Below are positions 37,947 through 47,702 of a stretch of 64,000 nt of DNA, piece after piece (position 1 is the stretch's first letter; every line of letters starts with the position of its first letter). The translations under genes were made by a program, and so were the position numbers. Below the pieces are notes generated by a model. That model was not told where the DNA came from, searched no databases, and saw only the letters and a program-made list of their open reading frames with translations. The stretch is taken from assembly GCF_025210605.1 (NCBI RefSeq), contig NZ_JAOARI010000018.1, positions 1 to 64,000 of the forward strand, written 5' to 3'. This DNA comes from Halodesulfovibrio sp. (GTDB lineage Bacteria > Desulfobacterota > Desulfovibrionia > Desulfovibrionales > Desulfovibrionaceae).

Positions 37947-38510
37947 ATGATTGATCGTGAGAGCGCTTTTCAATTGCTGGAGATGCAAAACCCTGAGCCA
38001 CATCTTGTGCACCATGCTCTGCAAACCGAGGCAGTTATGAACGGTCTTGCACGACATTTTGGTGAAGATGAAGCTCTCTGGTCCATCACCGGTCTTTTGC
38101 ACGATCTTGATTTTCCGAGCACAAAGGAAACACCTGAAAAACATGGAAAGCAATCTGTTGAACTACTCAAAGGAAAGCTTCCAGAAATAGCACTGAATGC
38201 TATTCTTGCCCATAATTCGGAATACACAAAACACGACCCCACCACAAAACTCGATATAGCACTGAGATGTGCTGAAACAGTTACCGGCCTTATTGCCACG
38301 AATGCGCTTGTTCGACCCAATGGCATGGAAGGCATGAAACCTAAAAGCTTAAAAAAGAAAATGAAAGACAAAGCATTTGCTGCGTCTGTCAGTCGTGACC
38401 GAATTAGAGAGTGCGAGAAACTGGACTTGGATTTAGGACAGTTTTTTCAACTGGCCATTGAATCCATCACTCCCATAGCTGATTCTGTTGGATTAGCTAA
38501 ACGTACATAG
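37947..38510 (+). CDS. HD-domain hydrolase
   Basis: This 187-residue protein has the metal-binding pattern of HD phosphohydrolases: H in VHHALQTEAVM (about 27) and HD in TGLLHDLDFPSTKETPEKHG (about 50-68). The C-terminal half (GMKPKSLKKKMKDKAFAASV) matches the small HD proteins found widely in anaerobes. The substrate is unknown. AGGAG precedes the start. It is divergent from ricT and followed 18 bp later by a glycosyltransferase gene, perhaps in the same operon. Confidence 0.85.
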   Translation: MIDRESAFQLLEMQNPEPHLVHHALQTEAVMNGLARHFGEDEALWSITGLLHDLDFPSTKETPEKHGKQSVELLKGKLPEIALNAILAHNSEYTKHDPTTKLDIALRCAETVTGLIATNALVRPNGMEGMKPKSLKKKMKDKAFAASVSRDRIRECEKLDLDLGQFFQLAIESITPIADSVGLAKRT

Positions 38511-38527
38511 CATAAGGATTCACAATC

Positions 38528-39481
38528 ATGAAACTTTCTTTTGTTATTGTAACAAATAACACAAGCAAATTCATCGGGCGCTGCCTCAATTCCATTAAGG
38601 AAACCATTGATAATCAAACCGCATCCAAATTTGATGCTGAAGTCATCGTTGTTGACAACGCATCTTCTGACGACTGCGGCAGTATAGCAAAAACAGCTCT
38701 TCCAGAGATTGAGCTTATCCAAAACTCTGACAACAAAGGCTACGCCGCTGCGGCTAATCAGGCGATTGAACACGCAACTGGCGACCTTATTGTATTTGTT
38801 GACCCTCGTGTTGAAGTTCTTGCAGGTTCTGTCCGTCGCCTGATGGATCAGTTTGCAACCAACGCTTCCTGTGCTGTTGCCGGTGGTAAAATTGTAGGCA
38901 CTGACAATCTCAGCCTTAAAACAGTTGACCGCCTTCCAGGACTTGTTGCTAACTTTAAACGCATGTTCGGATGCACCTGCTCAAAAACTCGCAATGCAGA
39001 ACAGCCTATGAGTGTGGACTTTGTTCCTTTCACTTTTGCTGCTGTGCGTCGCGACATTATTACCAAACTCGGCCAGCTTGACGAGCGTTTCTACGCAAGT
39101 CTTGCAGATGCAGACTTCTGCCGCCGTGTGGTAAAAGCTATTAACCCATCTTACGCAATCTACTACGTGCCGCAGGCAACTGCACGCGTTCTTGATAAAT
39201 TCTCTCTGCAATGCGAATGCTCAGACTACGCGCTTCATGGCGCAGATGTAGTTAAAGCACGCACACGTAGTGAGCAAATGTACTTCTGGAAACACTACTG
39301 CTCCTTCACCGCCCTTTTCTTTGGTGGTATGGACATGCTCGTATTTGCTGTACGCTTTGCAGCATACCTTATTCCGGGTGTAGGTTCTAAAGATAAACGC
39401 GGCTATGCTTGCAGCGTTTTCAGTGAATCTGCTAAAGCAATGCTTGCTACACAGCTTGGAACTCAGTTTCCAGCAGAGTAA
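38528..39481 (+). CDS. Glycosyltransferase family 2 protein
   Basis: This 317-residue protein has a GT-A fold. It begins KLSFVIVTNNTSKFIGRCL, continues with VIVVDNASSDDCG (about 40) and contains VFVDPRVEVLAG, the expected DXD-like metal/sugar-nucleotide region (about 95). A second conserved region, FYASLADADFCRRVV (about 193), matches rhamnosyltransferase-like GT2 enzymes. The C-terminus has a short hydrophobic stretch. No cell-wall cluster surrounds it, so the acceptor is unknown. Confidence 0.87.
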   Translation: MKLSFVIVTNNTSKFIGRCLNSIKETIDNQTASKFDAEVIVVDNASSDDCGSIAKTALPEIELIQNSDNKGYAAAANQAIEHATGDLIVFVDPRVEVLAGSVRRLMDQFATNASCAVAGGKIVGTDNLSLKTVDRLPGLVANFKRMFGCTCSKTRNAEQPMSVDFVPFTFAAVRRDIITKLGQLDERFYASLADADFCRRVVKAINPSYAIYYVPQATARVLDKFSLQCECSDYALHGADVVKARTRSEQMYFWKHYCSFTALFFGGMDMLVFAVRFAAYLIPGVGSKDKRGYACSVFSESAKAMLATQLGTQFPAE

Positions 39482-39511
39482 TACTCTGAAATATCGTTTC
39501 TAGCGATGACC

Positions 39512-39549
39512 TCAAAAAGGGATGCACAAGATGTGTATCCCTTTTTTTG
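39512..39549 (+). terminator. Terminator after the glycosyltransferase gene
   Basis: AAAAAGGGAT-CAC pairs with GTG-ATCCCTTTTT (one mismatch), with a short loop and a T run. Confidence 0.88.
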
Positions 39550-39793
39550 TAGCTAGAAACTACCCTTATACAATTTGCAGCACCAGCTCTTCCCCTATAG
39601 CAAGGCAACACAAAAAGACAATACATAGTAAGTATTTATAAACAAACACTACGCATATCCCTTCTACCACGGCATGCTGGTTGAGTATTTATAGATTCTG
39701 TATTGTTTCTTAATTGCACTGGAAGCTCCAAAGAACTTGCTGCTACTATGAACTAAGGAAATCCCAAAACTACCAGCAACACGCGGAGAGACT

Positions 39794-40807
39794 ATGCTTC
39801 AAATACAAGCACGCGGCGGGGGAGCTGCCATTGACAGCACTACATTTTCTGAAATTTTAGGAACCATGCCGACCCCGAAGGAACTTGAGGTGTTAGTAAA
39901 AGTGTCAGCAGCATCAATAAACCCTGTTGATACTAAAATGCGTATGCGCACCCCACCCAAAGAACACTTTGTTCCCGGTATGGACACATGCGGCATCATT
40001 ACGGAGGTTGGCTCTGAAGTCACAAACTTCAAGAAAGGTGACCGCGTCTTCTTTATGGGGCAAACCAAATACTCCGGTTCGTTTGCACAATATCAGCTGG
40101 CAGATGCCAGAACAATTGCCCTAGCACCTGATCTTTCATCCGATGCCGAAGCAGCAGCACTACCTGTTGCAACGTTCACAGCCTATGATGCTCTTTTTAC
40201 CCGCCTTGGCTACATATCATCATCCAACGCAAATGCTGAAAAAACAATACTCATAATCGGCGGTGCTGGTGGTGTAGGTTCCATGGCAATACAACTTGCC
40301 AAATGGGCTGGGCTAACAGTGATTGCTACGGCGTCTCGCGAAGAGACAGCAGAATGGTGCAAAGATTTGGGGGCAGACTATGTCATAAACCACAACAAAG
40401 ACATGGATGAGCAGGTACGTAATCTTGATATGAAATGGATGCATTCGATTTTCTGTACAACTCACTTGAGCAGGCATTGGGCTTCAATGGCTGCGCTCAT
40501 CAGACCACAAGGGTCTGTTGTCTTGATTGATGATCCTGAGGAGCCGCTCGACATCCGCATGTTTAAAACAAAGTCCGTACAACTTTGCTGGGAATTTGCT
40601 TTAGTCCGAACAATGTACGAAACATCCGACATGCACATGCAAGGTTTCATTCTTGCGAAAATCGCGCAGTTAATCGATACGTTACAGATTCGTTCTCCGT
40701 TAACAGAAACACATTACGGATTAACTGTCGCCAACGTGCAGAAAGCCCATGTCCGGCAGGAAAGCAACGCAATGGTAGGAAAACAAGCAATAATTATTGC
40801 TCCATAA
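39794..40807 (+). CDS. Medium-chain dehydrogenase/quinone oxidoreductase-like protein
   Basis: The 337-residue NAD(P)-dependent oxidoreductase belongs to the MDR superfamily. The N-terminal GroES-like part contains AASINPVDTKMR and PGMDTCGIITEVGSEVTNFKKGDRVF; the Rossmann part has IIGGAGGVGSMAIQLAKWAG (about 155). The zinc-binding cysteine cluster of true alcohol dehydrogenases is missing, which fits the zinc-free quinone-oxidoreductase branch annotated as zinc-type ADH-like protein. The substrate is unknown. It ends 6 bp from the convergent RND gene with no obvious terminator between. Confidence 0.86.
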   Translation: MLQIQARGGGAAIDSTTFSEILGTMPTPKELEVLVKVSAASINPVDTKMRMRTPPKEHFVPGMDTCGIITEVGSEVTNFKKGDRVFFMGQTKYSGSFAQYQLADARTIALAPDLSSDAEAAALPVATFTAYDALFTRLGYISSSNANAEKTILIIGGAGGVGSMAIQLAKWAGLTVIATASREETAEWCKDLGADYVINHNKDMDEQVRNLDMKWMHSIFCTTHLSRHWASMAALIRPQGSVVLIDDPEEPLDIRMFKTKSVQLCWEFALVRTMYETSDMHMQGFILAKIAQLIDTLQIRSPLTETHYGLTVANVQKAHVRQESNAMVGKQAIIIAP

Positions 40808-40813
40808 TCTGTA

Positions 40814-43800
40814 CTATTTTGCCCAGCGCTCTTGCACGCCCATAAACATGTGCCACAAAATCGGCACAATAAAGAGAGTTAGCAGCGTGGCAGTACATAG
40901 TCCTGTTACAAAGGTGGCAGCCATTGTTCCCCAGTTCAGGGAGTAATATGGTATACCCACTGCCATTGGCAGCAAACCGAGTGTTGTTGTCAACGTTGTG
41001 AGCAAAATTGGGCGTAGTCGCATACGCACGCCCTTATACACAGCCTTATCTCTATGCATCCCTTCTCGAACCAAATTATTGAGGAAGGCAATAAGCACCA
41101 GTGAGTCATTTACAACAACACCTGTAACCCCGATTGTCGCGATAAAACTGTTAATAGTGAATAATGTGCGAGTAAGAAACACGCCGTACACAACACCTAT
41201 AAAAGCAAACACAACCGCAGAAAGAATGATAAGCGGCTGCACATATGAATTAAACTGTGTTGCTAAAATCATATAGATTACCAGCAATGCAATAATAAAC
41301 GCAAACATGAGAGACGAATAAGACTTTTGTGTCGATTCATATTCTCCGGCAAAGTTAAGAGTTGCACCGGGATATTCTGACCGGATTGTTTCATAATGCT
41401 TTTGCACTTCTTTTACGACATACGCGGGAGAATAAGGCGAGCCGGACTTCAAGTTCGCAGACAACGTAATGGCGCGTTCCCCTTGAAATCTGTTAAATTG
41501 CCCCGGTTCTGTATACGTCTGGATAGTGACAATATCTTGAAGACGGATAGAACCACCATCCTCTTCAATCACGGGGATAGCCATCGCATCTTCAGGGGTT
41601 TGCAAATAACGTTCATCAACTTGTAGGCGCAAATCAATATCCTCGTCATCTGCCCTGAACTCTCCTACGAGCGAACCATCGAGAACAGACCCCGCCAGAC
41701 GAGCCACATACCGAGGCGTCAGCTCATATTGTGACACACGCATCACATCAGGGATAAATCTAATAATCCTGTTTGGATACCCCGTATCAGGGCGCAGATC
41801 GACAAGATATTGTGCAAAATCGTCATGCTTTTTCAAATAACTCCAAATAGCTTGTGTTAGTTGATTCACTTTCTCAGTATCCACACCCATAACACGTATG
41901 GTTAGATCTTTGCCCGTCGGTGGGCCATCTGATTCTGCACGAACCCGCACGACCCATGAATCCCCCCAATGTTCATGCGCATAGGCGGTCATCTGTTTTC
42001 GCATTCTATCCAAATGAGCTATTGGGTCGTTCGTAGGATAATCTTCAAACTTTCGGGAATTAATTTCTGGCAGTTCAACATTTATTGTTCCGTAATTGGA
42101 ACCGTACACCTGCTCATAATCCTCATTCACATAAAACCCTGCAAATGCTGTCGCGGCACGCACAACTCCACTGCCCAGTGCATCAATCTCCACTGTCATT
42201 TCTTTTAAACGACGTGACACCTCGCTAAGCGCAGTTCCGGCGGGAGCCTCAACATTCACATAAAAAATATTGTAGTTATCAGGAAAAAACTTGATGCGTA
42301 ACAGCGGAAGTGTGCCGGACACAGACACAACAAAGATAAACATAGCACCAATGAATGCGAGCACAACTGCGCCGATACTTTTTCCTCTGTGCCGCATAAA
42401 TATTCGAACAACAGCTTCTGCATAATCTTTAAGCTTGCGCATAAACTCCTGATCTGGTGGAGGAGTATAGCCGTGCGCAAATTTATGTGCCCCAGGCCAG
42501 TCATAAAAATGTAGTGGAAGAATCAGTAGACACTCAATAAGCGACGCAGCAATGGCAAAACTCACTGCAATAGGAATCTGTGCGAAAAATTCCCCAGTTG
42601 CCCCCGACATGATGAGCATCGGCAAAAAAGCAGCCACCGTCGTTGAAGTTGCTGCAATAACAGGTACAGCCACTTCTGCCGCACCATCAATAACAGCATC
42701 TCTAAGCGGCTCTCCCAGTTGAATATGCCTGTAAATATTTTCAATGACGACAATAGCATCATCAACAATAATCCCTGCCACAAGCACAAATGCAAACAGA
42801 GTAATTTCATTTAAGGAATTGCCTGATAATTTCATGAAGATCATAGTCACAAGGAAAGAAAACGGGATGCCCACTGTTGTTATAACGGCATTACGCAGCC
42901 CCATAACTATCCAAATAATGACAAGTACAAGTGTGATACCCACCAGCAGGTTAGAGCCCATAATATTCATAGATTCATCAATGAATATCCGTTGATCCTG
43001 CGTTATAACCGGCTTCACTCGATTAGCGAGTAACTTATCTTTATGCTTTGCGACTATCGCTTCCACCATGTCGCAAATAGCAATGGCATTACCGGAGCTT
43101 TGTTTCATAACCGCAATGGTGATGCAGTCTTTGCCGTTTACAGAAGTAATTACATGTGGGTCACGGTATCCATACTGCGCGGTGGTCATAACATCGCCGA
43201 CACGTACAAATGAACCTTCATTATCTCGACGCAAAATAACATCTTCAATATCAGCCTGCGTACGGAATCGTTCATCAACCACTACGATGTATTCAGACTC
43301 CCCTGTTTCAAAGTCACCAGCAGGAATTGATACGTTGGCATCCAGAAGCGCTTTTCGAACCTCTTCAAACGTAACCATGTATCGCTGCATTTTAGACGGA
43401 GATAAACTGACATGGTACTCCCGCGAATATTCGCCATTCAAACGAACATCTTTCACTCCGGGGATACGTCCAAATTCATTTTTTAATTCTTCTGCAATCA
43501 GGCTGAGTGCTCTATTGGAGCGTTCGCCTACTAAAATCACATTGAGTGCAGGCAACCACTCATCAATAGCAATTTCTGTAAATTTAGGGGGGTCCATTCT
43601 TTCCGGCAGGTCATTTTGAATAGATAAAACCTTGAAGCGTAACTCGTCGTATAGCTTTTGATAGTCTGAATCATCAATAAATTTGACAAGAATAGAGCTT
43701 CGCTCCCGATATGAACGAGAACGGATATATTCAACTTGCTCCAGACTCTCTAGCGCCTCTTCGATCTCTCTTGTCACAAGCGATTCGACATCAGAAGGTG

Positions 43801-43966
43801 ATGCACCGGGGAGAAATGCGCTTATGTGTACTTTGCCCATTTTCACATACGGCATTCTATCCACAGGAATGGTAAGAATACTTATGACGCCAAGGATCAT
43901 AAGTACCACAAAAGCGAGATTCACCAGTACTTTTTGATTAAGTGTAAAAGCAATTAGTGAACGCAT
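40814..43966 (-). CDS. RND-family efflux transporter permease
   Basis: This 1050-residue inner-membrane pump has 12 transmembrane segments in the usual RND layout: TM1, a large periplasmic loop, TM2-7, a second loop, TM8-12. The motif GIIVDDAIVVIENIYRHIQLGE (about 400) contains the paired aspartates of the proton relay in TM4. The sequence is nearer AcrB/MdtB-like or uncharacterised RND pumps than metal exporters. It is translated directly after its adaptor gene (10-bp gap). No outer-membrane channel gene is present nearby. Confidence 0.92.
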   Translation of the reverse strand: MRSLIAFTLNQKVLVNLAFVVLMILGVISILTIPVDRMPYVKMGKVHISAFLPGASPSDVESLVTREIEEALESLEQVEYIRSRSYRERSSILVKFIDDSDYQKLYDELRFKVLSIQNDLPERMDPPKFTEIAIDEWLPALNVILVGERSNRALSLIAEELKNEFGRIPGVKDVRLNGEYSREYHVSLSPSKMQRYMVTFEEVRKALLDANVSIPAGDFETGESEYIVVVDERFRTQADIEDVILRRDNEGSFVRVGDVMTTAQYGYRDPHVITSVNGKDCITIAVMKQSSGNAIAICDMVEAIVAKHKDKLLANRVKPVITQDQRIFIDESMNIMGSNLLVGITLVLVIIWIVMGLRNAVITTVGIPFSFLVTMIFMKLSGNSLNEITLFAFVLVAGIIVDDAIVVIENIYRHIQLGEPLRDAVIDGAAEVAVPVIAATSTTVAAFLPMLIMSGATGEFFAQIPIAVSFAIAASLIECLLILPLHFYDWPGAHKFAHGYTPPPDQEFMRKLKDYAEAVVRIFMRHRGKSIGAVVLAFIGAMFIFVVSVSGTLPLLRIKFFPDNYNIFYVNVEAPAGTALSEVSRRLKEMTVEIDALGSGVVRAATAFAGFYVNEDYEQVYGSNYGTINVELPEINSRKFEDYPTNDPIAHLDRMRKQMTAYAHEHWGDSWVVRVRAESDGPPTGKDLTIRVMGVDTEKVNQLTQAIWSYLKKHDDFAQYLVDLRPDTGYPNRIIRFIPDVMRVSQYELTPRYVARLAGSVLDGSLVGEFRADDEDIDLRLQVDERYLQTPEDAMAIPVIEEDGGSIRLQDIVTIQTYTEPGQFNRFQGERAITLSANLKSGSPYSPAYVVKEVQKHYETIRSEYPGATLNFAGEYESTQKSYSSLMFAFIIALLVIYMILATQFNSYVQPLIILSAVVFAFIGVVYGVFLTRTLFTINSFIATIGVTGVVVNDSLVLIAFLNNLVREGMHRDKAVYKGVRMRLRPILLTTLTTTLGLLPMAVGIPYYSLNWGTMAATFVTGLCTATLLTLFIVPILWHMFMGVQERWAK

Positions 43967-43975
43967 GCCTTCTCC

Positions 43976-44974
43976 CTAAAACCCTGATTGTGGCGGGTTG
44001 AGTATAAAACGCTCTCCTGCTGAAATATCCTTTGAGCGCACGCGTTTGGCTCCGTCTTTCCCTCCGTTCCCCATAATAATAACAGGCACTTCTTCACCAT
44101 TTTCCCGAACAAGGTATGCCTCTTCATACCCTTGAACCAGTGCACTTTCCGGAACAACAACTGCCCCTTTTGCTTCATCCATCGGTAAATGAAGATCAGC
44201 ACGAATACCGCCACGCTTTTCGATAGGAAACTTTTCGATAGCTAGATCAACCTTAATTTTTCGCATTCCGGGATCATAATCAGGAGAAATATGCTCTATG
44301 CGTGCCTCAACTTTTTCACCAAGTTCAGGCAGGTTGACCACAATTTTTTTCATTTTTTGCAAGGTAATCAATTCCGAAGGTGTCAGTGCAAGGGGGACAA
44401 GCAACACGTTGAAATCACCTATCTTAGCAAGTTCATCTCCTACCCCTACAAGCTCTCCCGGTTCGATATAGCGCTCAATAACCTTCCAGCCTTCAGGGGC
44501 AACAATGGAATGGCGTTTCTTGTGTTCACGCAAAATCAGCTCTTCAACTTTCAGTGCATCCGCAGCTTCACGGGCAGATTCTAAATCACGTTCAAGCGCA
44601 TCTAGCGTTGTCTGCGCGGCGTGTTTTTTTTCGATAAGAGTTCGATACCTGCCAGCTTCTTTTTTATAAAACGTTACTGCGGTTTGATTTGCCTGCTGTT
44701 TGTCGAGGTTCCGCAAGATATCCAGATCAATAAACGTTGGATCAAGCTTCGCGAATATGCCCTCTTTGCCAATAGAATCACCAACATCGGCATAGACTTT
44801 AAGACACCGGGCATTTTCTTCACTGGATATAGTGATAACCTTTCGTGGACGGGTAAAACCAGTCATCTTCACATGACGCTTTGCCGCCTTTGCTACAAAG
44901 ACTTCCTTGCTATAAGCAATCTCGACAAATGCCAGAAGAATAATCAGAATAAGAAAGAAAACTTTGCGCCACAT
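43976..44974 (-). CDS. RND efflux periplasmic adaptor (membrane fusion protein)
   Basis: This 332-residue protein has an N-terminal signal or anchor (about 1-22), a lipoyl-like half (SSEENARCLKVYADVGDSIGKEG), a helical hairpin (about 75-150), the second lipoyl half (SIVAPEGWKVIERYIEPGELVGVGDEL) and a beta-barrel domain. It bridges the inner-membrane pump to an outer-membrane channel. The start at 44974 has GGAGCATAT upstream; a longer frame from 45049 is poorly supported. It is first in the two-gene operon. Confidence 0.88.
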   Translation of the reverse strand: MWRKVFFLILIILLAFVEIAYSKEVFVAKAAKRHVKMTGFTRPRKVITISSEENARCLKVYADVGDSIGKEGIFAKLDPTFIDLDILRNLDKQQANQTAVTFYKKEAGRYRTLIEKKHAAQTTLDALERDLESAREAADALKVEELILREHKKRHSIVAPEGWKVIERYIEPGELVGVGDELAKIGDFNVLLVPLALTPSELITLQKMKKIVVNLPELGEKVEARIEHISPDYDPGMRKIKVDLAIEKFPIEKRGGIRADLHLPMDEAKGAVVVPESALVQGYEEAYLVRENGEEVPVIIMGNGGKDGAKRVRSKDISAGERFILNPPQSGF

Positions 44975-45133
44975 ATATGCTCCTTCCGCTCTGCCGACTG
45001 AAACACTGCACAACACACCAGTACCCGAATACGAATGCAGCAATAACACTTCTAATTTATTTACTATTATTTTTACTTATTTACCCCCTTACGTCGATTA
45101 TCTTTGCTTCATCACACCGGTATCTAATCACAC

Positions 45134-45172
45134 AAAAAAGCTGTCCTTCTAAAAGAAAGACAGCTTTAAAAG
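45134..45172. terminator. Hairpin between the RND and thi units
   Basis: AAAGCTGTC and GACAGCTTT pair around an A-rich loop that can extend the stem. A/T runs flank it on both sides. Both neighbouring operons are on the minus strand; it lies upstream of the adaptor gene and downstream of the thi terminator. Confidence 0.6.
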
Positions 45173-45190
45173 AATGATGACCATCCACCA

Positions 45191-45228
45191 TAAAAAAGTC
45201 AGAAACCTTACGGCTCCTGACTTTTTAC
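45191..45228 (-). terminator. Terminator of the thi operon
   Basis: On the minus strand AAAAAGTCAG pairs with CTGACTTTTTT around a 14-base loop, ending in T. It follows thiE by about 85 bp. Confidence 0.82.
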
Positions 45229-45312
45229 AAATCAACGTTGTATGTGTTGGTTACTTTTGGCAGACAAGAAATAGAGCGACTTGCCCCAAAAACAACTATG
45301 GTTGGTTTGATA

Positions 45313-45963
45313 TTATTTCACCAACGACTTACCAGCCATTGCCTTGCGTAATTCCAGCACAGTGGCGGTAATATCATCCGCGCCCACTATTTCAGAAACA
45401 ATTGCACAACAACGAGCACCATGCTGTGCTACATCATGAATATTGTGCAGCTTAATTCCACCAATAGCCACATGAGGAATAGAGTGTTGCTGCGTTACAT
45501 ACTCAAGGTACTCATACCCAACTGGTGCACATACGTCTTTCTTAGTTTGCGTCGCAAAAATAGGACCCACACCAATGTAATCAGCACCAACTTCAATAGC
45601 GCGCTTGCACTCTTCTGGTGAATGCGTGGAAAGTCCGATAATTTTATCTGCGCCGACAAGCTGGCGAACCTGCTGCACAGGGATATCTTCCTGCCCTACA
45701 TGTACGCCGTCTGCATCACACAGCATTGCAATATCAACGTAGTCATTCACAATAAATTTGCAGCCTGCCTGCTTTGTCATAGCGCGTATTTGCAAGCACT
45801 CTTCCAACATCACACCGGATTTTTTATCTTTTTCTCTATACTGAAGAACCTTAATGCCTGCTTTAAGCATTGCATCAACGACTTCAATATTAGAACGCCC
45901 TTTTGACAGACCTTCATCTGTCAATGCATAGAGGTCAGTATCCAAAATTTCTTGAAAATTCAT
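45313..45963 (-). CDS. thiE: Thiamine phosphate synthase
   Basis: ThiE joins the pyrimidine (HMP-PP) and thiazole phosphate to give thiamine phosphate. The 216-residue TIM barrel shows IKVLQYREKDKKS (about 36), FIVNDYVDIAMLCDADGVHVGQED (about 75) and the phosphate loop VGPIFATQTK (about 140). It is the last gene of thiSGHFE, one base after thiF. The pathway's thiC and thiD genes are not in the window. Confidence 0.94.
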   Translation of the reverse strand: MNFQEILDTDLYALTDEGLSKGRSNIEVVDAMLKAGIKVLQYREKDKKSGVMLEECLQIRAMTKQAGCKFIVNDYVDIAMLCDADGVHVGQEDIPVQQVRQLVGADKIIGLSTHSPEECKRAIEVGADYIGVGPIFATQTKKDVCAPVGYEYLEYVTQQHSIPHVAIGGIKLHNIHDVAQHGARCCAIVSEIVGADDITATVLELRKAMAGKSLVK

Positions 45964-45964
45964 G

Positions 45965-46591
45965 TTATTTCCCCAAAATATGCGTTAACACAACATCTGC
46001 CTGCATAGCGGCTGCCATAAGCACTTTGGGCGCCATAGGCGGATGATCGGCAATATCGGTTGTAAAATCACCTACAAGCACGGCATCATCACGAATCTGC
46101 CGTTTTTGCATGTACGGCTCACCCCATCCAGCCATGCCGGATGCTGAAACATACAGACGCGGGTCTGGTAAATATTTTTCCGCCATCATCTTTTTTCCAT
46201 CCACACTATCAAGTGCTTCAATAATGATGTCGCATTCTGCAAAAAGCTGTTCTGCTGTTTCGGGTGTAATACGTTTGTTATGTACGGCAATGTCTAATGT
46301 ACTGTCTATACGCAGCAAATTAGATTTACACACATCAACCTTGGCTCCCCCTACCTGCTCTTCAAAAAAGAACTGACGATTCAGGTTGGAGAAATCCACA
46401 GTATCGTAATCAACAATAACAAACTTGCGGACACCACTCCGAGCCAGCATAAACGCACAGTTAGAACCTAACCCGCCGCAACCTGCTATGCCGACAGTTA
46501 CGGAAGCAAGACGTGCTCGCTGCTCTGGTGTCAGATAACGGGATAAACCTTTTTGCAACGAAGACGTGTCAGTCATACCAGAACCCTGCAT
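45965..46591 (-). CDS. thiF: Sulfur carrier protein adenylyltransferase ThiF
   Basis: ThiF adenylates the C-terminal glycine of ThiS so that sulfur can be attached. The 208-residue protein has the nucleotide-binding GIAGCGGLGSNCAFMLARSGV (about 33) and the DxxNLNRQ-type stretch VDFSNLNRQFFF. It is shorter than E. coli ThiF (about 250) and lacks the zinc-binding cysteine pairs of that protein, as in the short ThiF type of many anaerobes. The start could be 46591 or 46576; ribosome-binding sites are weak for both. Confidence 0.9.
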   Translation of the reverse strand: MQGSGMTDTSSLQKGLSRYLTPEQRARLASVTVGIAGCGGLGSNCAFMLARSGVRKFVIVDYDTVDFSNLNRQFFFEEQVGGAKVDVCKSNLLRIDSTLDIAVHNKRITPETAEQLFAECDIIIEALDSVDGKKMMAEKYLPDPRLYVSASGMAGWGEPYMQKRQIRDDAVLVGDFTTDIADHPPMAPKVLMAAAMQADVVLTHILGK

Positions 46592-46594
46592 AAC

Positions 46595-47701
46595 CTAGAA
46601 TGGTTCCCAATCTTTGAATATTGGCTGGAATCCTCGGGCTTCAATAGCGCTGCACATTTCCTCAACGCTTCGCGGATCAGAAATTTCAAACTGTTCAGTG
46701 CTGCTGTTATCAGCAGTGTGACCACCTACAGCGGTTGTCACTCCGGCAGACATTTTAGTTACACCAAGCGGCATCAAGTTATCACGCAATACTGCCGGTT
46801 CCCGTGTAGACACAGTTATTCCCACACTTGGCAGGAAAATGCGCTGCGCCAGCATAAGCTGCACTAAATGTTTATCTGTAACGATAGATGCGGGTTGATA
46901 CGAGCCAGCATGAGGACGCATACGAGGCAAAGAAATAGCGATATTAGTACCAGGATACTTGCGCTGCAAGTACTCTGCATGCACACCTGTGTAGAATGCA
47001 TCACGCTGCCATACCGATTCAAGCCCGAGCAGTGCCCCAACGTTCACCGTACGCATTCCCGCTTTACAACCGCGCTCCGGTGCATCCAGTCTGAAACCGT
47101 AATCCCGTTTAGGACCTTTAGGATGCAGTTCTTCGTACAACGGTTTGTTGTACGTCTCCTGATAAATCGTCAGACCATCCACACCACGGTCGATGAGGTA
47201 TGCATACTCATCCTGGGTCATTGCGTAGACTTCAATACTGATAGAAGAAAAATACTCACGAAGAATATTAGAACAGTCGCCTATGTATTCAACGGTCGAT
47301 TTTGCTGGCGCATCACCAGTAAGAATAAGAATATGTTTCAAACCCGTTGCAGCAATTGCCTGCGCTTCTTTGGTCAATTCTTCCGCAGTCAACTGCATGC
47401 GTGAAATCTTGTTAGCTGTATTAAAGCCACAGTATACACACTGGTTAGTACAGTAGTTGGCAAGATACAAAGGAGTAAACAATTGAATTGTTCTGCCGAA
47501 ATGACGCAATGAAATTTCATTTGCTTTCCGCGCCATAACTTCCAGCATGCCCTCTGCCGCCGGAGAAAGAAGAGTAAGGTAGTCATGCGGAGTTAACGAA
47601 TACTTTGCAAGCACCCTTTCCACATCAGCCGGTTGCACAGCAGCAAGATACGCTGCCATATCCAGCGTATCATACTGTGCGAGAACTTCTGAAAATCCCA
47701 T
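46595..47701 (-). CDS. thiH: 2-iminoacetate synthase (radical SAM tyrosine lyase)
   Basis: ThiH cleaves tyrosine to give 2-iminoacetate for thiazole formation, an oxygen-sensitive route typical of anaerobes. The 368-residue protein has the radical-SAM motif CTNQCVYCGF (about residue 86) and the C-terminal ThiH/BATS domain (TREPAVLRDNLMPLGVTKMSAGVTT). It lies between thiG and thiF with gaps of 1-3 bp. Use of ThiH in place of glycine oxidase ThiO agrees with an anaerobic lifestyle. Confidence 0.95.
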   Translation of the reverse strand: MGFSEVLAQYDTLDMAAYLAAVQPADVERVLAKYSLTPHDYLTLLSPAAEGMLEVMARKANEISLRHFGRTIQLFTPLYLANYCTNQCVYCGFNTANKISRMQLTAEELTKEAQAIAATGLKHILILTGDAPAKSTVEYIGDCSNILREYFSSISIEVYAMTQDEYAYLIDRGVDGLTIYQETYNKPLYEELHPKGPKRDYGFRLDAPERGCKAGMRTVNVGALLGLESVWQRDAFYTGVHAEYLQRKYPGTNIAISLPRMRPHAGSYQPASIVTDKHLVQLMLAQRIFLPSVGITVSTREPAVLRDNLMPLGVTKMSAGVTTAVGGHTADNSSTEQFEISDPRSVEEMCSAIEARGFQPIFKDWEPF

Positions 47702-47702
47702 A